From assembly GCF_000001735.4 (NCBI RefSeq), contig NC_003075.7, positions 11,719,001 through 11,783,000 of the forward strand: DNA of 64,000 bases, in the 5' to 3' direction. This DNA comes from Arabidopsis thaliana (taxonomy: Eukaryota > Streptophyta > Magnoliopsida > Brassicales > Brassicaceae). Positions 57,054 to 64,000 of this stretch are shown piece after piece (position 1 is the stretch's first letter; every line of letters begins with the position of its first letter). Below the pieces are notes generated by a model. It searched no databases and was not told the DNA's origin. It worked only from the letters and a program-made list of their open reading frames with translations. The translations under genes were made by a program, and so were the position numbers.

Positions 57054-58517
57054 CTAACAAAACTTGAGCTTGATATTGCAATTGGACGATCTAGGAACCA
57101 TTAGCAGATCTTTGGTGATACGAGACTTTTCCTTGTCGTTTATTGCAGAAGCACGAACTTTGACAAGCTCAAGACATGGCAGTTTCTTTAAGAAATGTTC
57201 CATTTGCTCTAGCTCTTCATATTTTCCTCCATACTCAGTTATCTCCAATACTTTCACAGGACATGACAATCCATATTCTCGTTCATATCTATCAGCGGAC
57301 AATGGACCCTGAAACAAGAGGGACGATTAGAAATTTTAGATTGTCCAATAAACTTCAGGAGTTTCAGTTATACCTTGATGACGAGAGTCTCTAGTTTTGG
57401 AGACTTTTCTAGAAGTATTGGCAGAAGATTCCAAATGTAGTAGTGTCTTGAATTACTTTTAATAGATAAACGAAACAACTTGCTCAACACTGGGATTGCT
57501 TCACGGAAATCATATAATATCTGCAACAAAAATTAACTAGTCAATATACATAGTCATCAAACAATTTGCAATATTTGGATCCAAAAACCTCAAGACAGGG
57601 TTCCTAAAATTCGTCTCCAAGCTCTTCGATTATCTTACAGAGAAAGAAAAAGAGGGGAGATCAATCTTTACCTGACTAGTATAACCAGATGATAACTCCA
57701 AGACCTCAACATTTCTTAACCCCTTAATCAGATTTGTTGGATTGCTATCAGAACATAGATCAAGAGCGAGCTTAGCTTCGACAAGGGATTCAAGATTCAC
57801 AAACGGAAAGTGTCTTGGAACTAGATCAGAGTATTCTAAGTAGGCAAGACTCGGTGTATCGATAGTGATGCCCCAATATTCATAGTGAAAAGAAGACGTA
57901 ATAGTAAGTTTCTTAAGGGTCGAAGAGGAGACGGTGCGACAAAATTCTATATGTTGCCAGCACCCACCAATAATGGTTAATTCCTCAAGCACAGGGCAAG
58001 CAGAAAGAAGCCTTCCCAAAGGGCAACAATCCCTGTTACAGAACCAAATGGAACTAAGAAAGAGAGTCTTAAGCGATGGAAGAGAAACATAATCAGGAAC
58101 CATGGCATAAAATCCTCTTGCGAGTTTCAGCTCAACCAATGTCTTGCAAGTGAAGATCTCAAGAGGCACGAAACCGATGTCGTCTTCGGAAATTATGTCA
58201 ATATCAAGATATGAGACACCATGTTCCAGCACGTCAACCATCCAGCGGGTGACATGACCGGTGTCGATACTCATACGACATTTTATTGAGATTCTCCTTA
58301 TGGGGAAATTACCTGTCACAACCAATACTCTGTCCACAAAATCGATGAAACTGTCTCCTCCACCCACTTCTTGATCATCTAAACAGAGATTTGGTCTGAA
58401 GGCAAACAAATAACGCCATCGCATTGAGAGGACAGATGTAGAGGTGGCCTCTTTGAACGAAAGGAGAGATAGAATGTGGCAAATAATATCATCTGATAGA
58501 CCGTTGATCCTATCCAT
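57054..58517 (-). CDS. F-box/LRR (RNI-like) protein with FBD-type end
   Basis: Three exons on the minus strand: 57672-58517, 57374-57520 and 57054-57308, 1248 nt, 415 residues. The F-box is [20 protein letters not shown] with [23 protein letters not shown]-type repeats follow, with [61 protein letters not shown] and [10 protein letters not shown]. The end ([34 protein letters not shown]) is the FBD domain. It would be a substrate receptor of an SCF ubiquitin ligase; substrate unknown. A 5' UTR intron is likely, since TTTGCAG precedes the coding exon near 58606-58612. Probably At4g22280. Its start and upstream 0.8 kb are duplicated at 63040-63851. Confidence 0.88.
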
Positions 58518-59286
58518 CCTTTGCCAAATCCTAATAAACCTTTCAGGCGTGATCAATCTGAATAAGAGATCTCCAGCATCAACAACACCAAAGAAGATAA
58601 TCACACACTGCAAACAAAACAAAACAAAACAAAACAAAACAAAAAAGCCACTGTGAGATAAGTAAACATGAGTAAAACTGAAAAGATACTGCCATCAGAA
58701 AAAGAATGAAACTTGGACAAACCAACCAGCTGAAATCAATGCAGAATCTAAGATAAAGTACACTCCTTTACAAAGAAAGGATGGATCCTAGCTCAGAACC
58801 ATAATTCTCAATTCATTACAGTAAAAAAAAAAAGAGTGAAATTTGGACAAACACATCAGCTAACATCAATGGAAGCAGATGCAGAATCTAAAATAATGTG
58901 TTGAGCTTTACTAAAAAACCAAAGAATTCTCTCCCAAACCCATAATTGATAATTCAATTCACTACTATCAAAACATGTGAGCCTATAAGGGGGATGAGAT
59001 CAACCAATACTTGATAATTCAATGCAAACACCAACCATATCAGTCATACGGTGAGCATAAAACTGACCAGAGGGGACGAGACTCGAGAGTGGAGGGAGAC
59101 AGAGAAGCGTGCATCCGCCTTCGTAGAGAGAGTTTGGGGTTTTGTGTTTTCACTTTTCACATTAAATGGGTAAGTTTTGGGCTGTCTTTTATTTTCCACT
59201 TTTGGGCTTTAAGATTTAAGTTTCCACTATGGAAACCAATCAAAGGCTTCTACATGGGCTTTGTTGTTTACTAGCACAACATTGCA
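58491..59286. repeat. Duplicated F-box/LRR start and promoter, copy 1
   Basis: About 796 bp matches 63040-63851 at very high identity from ATCTGATAGACCGTTGAT to CTAGCACAACATTGCA. Differences include four extra AAAAC units here (58613-58643), and about 22 and 36 bp present in copy 2 but missing here (after TTTTCACTTTTCAC and after GGGCTTTGTTG). Confidence 0.92.
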
Positions 59287-60062
59287 CCTTTAACTTCAGA
59301 CTTATCATGCACTGATGTGAGATATTTAAGCCGTTAACGTTGACAATAGTTGCTGGATTTCTTCCCACAATACATGTCTCATCAGTCATCACATCCTTTT
59401 CCATTACTGTGGAAGAAAATCCAATGATACCAGTCAAAATAAACGCCTACATCAACAGTCTAATACTTCCCATTCTACTGAAGTACTCAGGGTTTAAAGA
59501 TTGATAGTGTATACATAAACCAGTCTATATACTATTAAAGATAGTATCTAATTTGGGTAAAATAATGATCCAAGGTTTGGATAGTGACTCTAATAGAAGG
59601 TTCTTTTTAGATTTTGGCTAAGATACTTGGTGCAACCCGAATAACAGTTTAAGATGCGTGTTGAATATAGCATACCCTTCTTTGAGACGCATGACACGGT
59701 CATCGGCTGAGAGGTTGTGTATTAAGATACAAATAAATTAGAAAAACACACACTTCTTTTTAAGATATTTTTTGGAAATGGAAACTCAAAAGTCAAATGT
59801 GTATTTTACTACAAAATTTCAAAAGTTGCAGAATTTGAAGACTTTTTACCAAAAGCTCTTCCCAAAACTCATACAATATGCGTTTTTTTACCAAGGTTTT
59901 TCATTATGATGAATCACTAGCAACAACAGGCTCTCTCTCTATCCTTAAAAAAGAGGTTCAAGAATCCCCTTTTTGAGTTCTAATCTCATTCCTCCTCAAT
60001 CCAAGATTAAACTGGTCACTTTTACTCTTAAAACCAGATGGAGTCAGTTTGTTTCCAGTGCT
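59287..60062. other. Spacer before the SAD1-like gene 3' end
   Basis: No gene. TCTATATACTATTAAAGATA at 59524 resembles the 5' end of Arabidopsis Helitrons, but the base before it is G rather than A and no matching CTAG hairpin end was found, so I do not call an element. Confidence 0.5.
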
Positions 60063-62898
60063 CTATTCCTCCTCCTGCTCATATATCTGCATGTATGCTT
60101 CCGATAGTTCTACCATCTGGGGAAGTGTCTCTGCAACATGAAGATCCTGCATCTCGTACCTGCAATGGACATTATCCCCCAAATGAATTTATGTCTTTCT
60201 TATGCACAGATCTAGATCATGCATTTGTGAACATGAAACACAATAATAGTTAATGATTGAGAAAGCTTACCATAGTTCTTGTGACTTGCGCTGCACAAAG
60301 ACTCTGAAGTATCCGTCCTCAGGCTTACCATCATGTACAATGTTAGCGATTAGATTATACTTTGAACACACATTCTCGCCTTCTGGTGCTCTAGGCAATG
60401 ATGGTATGTAATCCCTCAGCTCCATGTCCTTCACTGGGAAGTTAACTGTGGCATAGGAAAAAATTGGCATTAGGGATCCTTATACAACATGAACGTCACA
60501 AAAATTCCAAATAGACTCACCCAAGGTAGGGTTCTTCTCTTTGAAGAAGTTATTCTTCTTGAACCGAACCATATGGAACATCAAGTAACGAGGAGATTTG
60601 ATTACACGGTATCTCATTCTGGCCAGCTTAGGCCGAACCACCTCTGTCACAGTTTCTCCATCAAACTTCTTCAATAAATCAAATAGAGCAACCTGACCCA
60701 AACATCAAAGAAATTAGTTTCTGCTAACCTCACTTTGCAAACTAAACACTCTAAGACGCATATACGAGGTAGCAAGCCATAAAGGCTACAGGAGCTCCAA
60801 ACAACCAAGGACTCAGAGAATTCTACACTTTCCCAAGTCATAAACTAGATTCGAAAAAGACAGTTTACTCCAGGACAGTAAATTTGCAATGGCACTATTT
60901 AAGAATCCCTTTATTGTATCTCAACCAAATGTGACATTATTATATTGAGAATTATAAGTTTTCTAGCACTTCACGTTATCTTATTGATCAAAATGTTCCC
61001 CTTACTGAAATGCATTTTTCAAATGGCACAGAGTAGCAAGACGTTCAAGATTTGAAATAGCCATATACCTGCGGAATAATGTTTTTCTCCATGACATCTT
61101 TGAAAAGAGGAGGCGGTGGCAAATCTAGACCGAGCATCAGAAAAGACATCCTGGAGATTTCTTTGTTTTCATTGCCTTGAAACTCTTTCACAACCTCCAA
61201 CTCACCCTATAATGGTTAGAAGGTTACATGAAGATGCAGCTTTTTGTAAGCAATTATATCAAACTGCATTTAGGTTGACATGTCAAAGGACTGACACATA
61301 CCTGGAAGCACTTGTGGATGATACTGCTGGCGTCCTTTGAAGTTCTAAGATCCATGTGCAAAGTGTTGAGGAGCCACGACATAAACTCTACTGGATCTGA
61401 TTGTTGGCCAATCCTAAACCGTTTCTTGCTGGCTTTCATGACAGCTTGCAAGAATTCATGTGGACTCACCTGTTGATGCAAGGTGACTTAAATTAGCGAG
61501 GTCCTCAACAGGTGAGGGCATAACAAAAACTAAAAGTGAGAGGCATAAATTGAGTCAGACTTGTCCTTTAAAGTTTCGAGCATGCCAAATCTTGCGAGTT
61601 AGTTCCCCAAAACGGTGAACAAGAGGAGACTTGCAGTGCTGATAATTTTCAGGAATGAGGAAGAAATTCCTTAGAGGAGTAACTCTCATCAACGACTGGA
61701 TTGTAACATTCACAAACTCTGTCTTTTGTATGTTGTTCAACCCCACCTACATATTTACAAGCTTAACCTTTAGGAGACATTAATTTCAAGATCAAGTGTA
61801 ATCAAAGAGAAAGGATTACCATTCCTGGAAGATAGTCGGAGCCATCAAGAGCCCTAGACCACTGCCTATTCTTGTCAAGCTCGTTTACTTGTGCTCTACT
61901 AAACCTGTAAATGGATAACACCGAAGCCTTCATAAAAAGGAACTGTAAAATCAAAGAAAATTTGACAAGACATGAAAGAAGAGTAATATGTTCAAGCTAT
62001 CAAGAATAAAAATATAAATAGATGGTAGATGATACAGAGAACTAGCAAGAAGAAACTGATTGAGATAATAGTCAAAGCAATTTTGTTGTTGTTAACTACG
62101 TGCAAAGGCTCACATGTTCACAAATCAATACACAAAATGCAGTAAGAACTATGAAGTAGTAGTCACAAGATCTAATATACCTTGGGTTTAAAACATGGCG
62201 AATGTCATCCAAAGAAGGGTCATTGATCTCGTAACTATCAGGAAGACAATAAACCTTCTCTGTCAGAAGATTGATGTAAACGTGGTGTCCTGCTTCCAAG
62301 CTATGTGTATAAGCATGAGACTTCTGGCTTCTTCCTTGGAAGTACTTCCCACAAACAAGACACGCATACACATTCAGATTTGACAAGGACACAGAGCAAA
62401 ACCTCTCAAAATCAAAATCCAACACCTGAAATTCAACATACAACATGAGTTTAGATACTCAACACCAAAAACGATTATACAATGAAGACAGCAGAAACAT
62501 AACCATTGATCAAAGATTACAATCAAGAAATTAATTACCTGACGATTAACGGTATCAAGATAAGGACAATCACGGCGAACTTCAACATGGCGTGAATGCT
62601 TTCCCTTACCCTTCGAGACATCATCATCTTCGTCGTCATCGACCTCTTCTTGAGCTTCTCCTTTCACTTTGTTACCATTTCCCTCCCCTTTCGCAACTCC
62701 ATTACCACGAGCTTGCGATTTCTTCTGCTCGTTCTCCTCTTCCTCATCATCATCATCGTAAGTATTAGCCAACGGCAGAAGAGGATTGTTGAAACCTAGT
62801 GGTGGAGGTGGTGAATCAGACCGTTCCATCACTCTCTTCCTCTTCACTTCTCTCTCTTCCTCAGAAACACCATTCTTAACTTCTCTTTCACCTTTCAT
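60063..62898 (-). CDS. SAD1/USP39-like tri-snRNP protein (catalytically dead ubiquitin hydrolase)
   Basis: Nine exons on the minus strand: 62539-62898, 62181-62425, 61820-61904, 61561-61746, 61302-61469, 61069-61206, 60521-60692, 60271-60445 and 60063-60159, 1626 nt, 541 residues. A Lys/Glu-rich acidic N terminus (about 110 residues) precedes a ZnF-UBP domain (FCSVSLSNLNVYACLVCGKY, HAYTHSLEAGHHVYINL), then a USP fold. Where active USPs have GNTCYMN, this protein has GLNNIQKTEFVNVTIQSL, so the catalytic cysteine is absent, as in yeast Sad1 and human USP39. The C-terminal block (NIVHDGKPEDGYFRVFVQ, WYEMQDLHVAETLPQM, SEAYMQIYEQEEE) is USP39-like. SAD1/USP39 stabilises the U4/U6.U5 tri-snRNP for pre-mRNA splicing. 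Probably At4g22285. Confidence 0.93.
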
Positions 62899-63030
62899 TC
62901 TCAAAATTTTCCTTATGCTACAGCTTGCTTCAAAAACCCTAGAAGTCTAGAACACAAAATCCCAGCGTTTCACAAAGATCCTCAACCAAAGAAGCAATGA
63001 TTCTTCCAAACAAACGCCCTAGAATTCAAA

Positions 63031-63066
63031 TCAGAAGAGATCTGATAGACCGTTGATTCTATCCAT
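63031..63066 (-). promoter_or_regulatory. Upstream ORF from a captured F-box start codon
   Basis: The duplicated segment brings the F-box/LRR start codon to 63066, where it reads [11 protein letters not shown] and stops at 63031-63033, right after the duplication boundary. It lies 133 bases before the SAD1-like ATG (62898), so it would be an 11-codon upstream ORF if transcripts start within the duplicated promoter. Confidence 0.5.
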
Positions 63067-63851
63067 CCTTTTGCCAAATCCTAATAAACCTTTCAGGCGT
63101 GATCAATCTGAATAAGAGATCTCCAGCATCAACAACACCAAAGAAGATAATCACACACTGCAAACAAAACAAAAAAGCCACTGTGAGATAAGTAAACATG
63201 AGTAAAACTGAAAAGATACTTCCATCAGAAAAAGAATGAAACTTGGACAAACCAACCAGCTGAAATCAATGCAGAATCTAAGATAAAGTACACTCCTTTA
63301 CAAAGAAAGGATGGATCCTAGCTCAGAACCATAATTCTCAATTTCATTACATAACAAAAAAAGAGTGAAATTTGGACAAACCCATCAGCTAACATCAATG
63401 AAAGCAGATAGAGAATCTAACATAAAGTGTTGTGCTTTACTAAAAAAACAAAGAATTCAATCCCAAACCCATAATTGATAATTCAATTCATTACTATCAA
63501 AACATGTGAGCCTATAAGGGGGATGAGATCAACCAATAATCGATATTAATCGGTCATACGGTGAGCATAAAACTGACCAGAGGGGACGAGACTCGAGAGT
63601 GGAGGGAGACAGAGAAGCGTGCATCCGCCTTCGTAGAGAGAGTTTGGGGTTTTGTGTTTTCGCTATTCACAAGCAGAGTGAGAGACCGTAAATTAAATGG
63701 GTAAGTTTTGGGCTGTCTTTTATTTTCCACATTTGGGCTTTAAGTTTTAAGTTTCCACTATGGAAACCAATCAAAGGCTTCTACATGGGCTTTGTTGTCA
63801 TCAGCTTCTCTGCGGCTTTCATGCTTACTTGTTTACTAGCACAACATTGCA
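63040..63851. repeat. Duplicated F-box/LRR start and promoter, copy 2
   Basis: About 812 bp, the partner of 58491-59286 in the same orientation, now placed directly upstream of the SAD1-like gene. It keeps sequences lost from copy 1 (AAGCAGAGTGAGAGACCGTA near 63675 and CATCAGCTTCTCTGCGGCTT near 63799), so in these places it is the fuller version. Confidence 0.92.
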
Positions 63852-64000
63852 TGCACCTATTGCAGAGATGCCTAAGGTTTCCTTGGTGGATAAGAATAGT
63901 GGATAGGACATAATAATTATTTTAACAGAAAAGAGCATTTACACTTTGGGGCTCTATGTACACAAACATAAACCCCATACAAGGGGCAAAAAAAAAAAAC
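63852..64000. other. Right window end, nothing assigned
   Basis: About 150 bases without a recognisable coding frame or element; the window ends in an A-rich tract. Confidence 0.5.

Noticed and set aside
59524-59560. Possible Helitron 5' end (TCTATATACTATTAAAG)
   Set aside because: The preceding base is G, not A, and no CTAG hairpin terminus was found within the spacer.
1-64000. CRISPR arrays, bacterial operons, rRNA genes, LTR elements
   Set aside because: No spaced identical repeats, ribosomal sequence or long terminal repeats were seen; gene structure is eukaryotic throughout.

Overview
The window is nuclear DNA of a crucifer and matches what I remember of Arabidopsis thaliana chromosome 4, around loci At4g22120 to At4g22285. 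The signs are AT-rich intergenic DNA, short introns with GT/AG borders, and an uninterrupted run of recognisable Arabidopsis genes. Exon joins were built by hand. For SRF8, AKT2, ISU1, the fibrillin, IM, the SAD1-like gene and the membrane protein, the summed exon lengths close exactly in frame. Locus numbers and symbols are recall, not searches.

Layout, left half: 5' end of the OSCA1.2/CSC1 calcium channel gene (minus, cut by the window edge); the receptor-like kinase SRF8 (plus); the BAH-PHD chromatin reader EBS (minus); the Cdc48 adaptor PUX3 (minus); a small acidic coiled-coil protein (plus); a tandem F-box/DUF295 cluster with three intact genes, one C-terminal fragment and one pseudogene (15.3-22.3 kb); a Ser/Arg-rich protein (minus); and the weakly rectifying K+ channel AKT2 (minus).

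Middle: 33.4-45.1 kb holds six two-exon genes for secreted cysteine-rich defensin-like peptides (plus). ISU1, the mitochondrial Fe-S scaffold, lies among them (minus), and a plastid fibrillin (minus) follows at 47-48 kb. Between the intact genes lie decayed pieces of ISU and fibrillin. I read the region as tandem duplication of a unit [defensin-like gene(s) - ISU - fibrillin], with ISU kept in one unit and the fibrillin in another.

Right half: a RING protein (minus); IMMUTANS, the plastid terminal oxidase (minus); a DUF3537 membrane protein (plus) with a tRNA-Tyr gene inside its first intron on the other strand; an F-box/LRR gene (minus); and a SAD1/USP39-like splicing protein without a catalytic cysteine (minus). 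About 0.8 kb of upstream DNA and the start codon of the F-box/LRR gene are duplicated just upstream of the SAD1-like gene.

Mobile elements that can be delimited: a 529-bp non-autonomous Helitron whose empty site survives in a paralogous promoter; a 650-bp hAT-like element with an internal array of E2F-like motifs; a PIF/Harbinger-like MITE; a Stowaway-like MITE; and a bare poly(A) insertion with target duplication.
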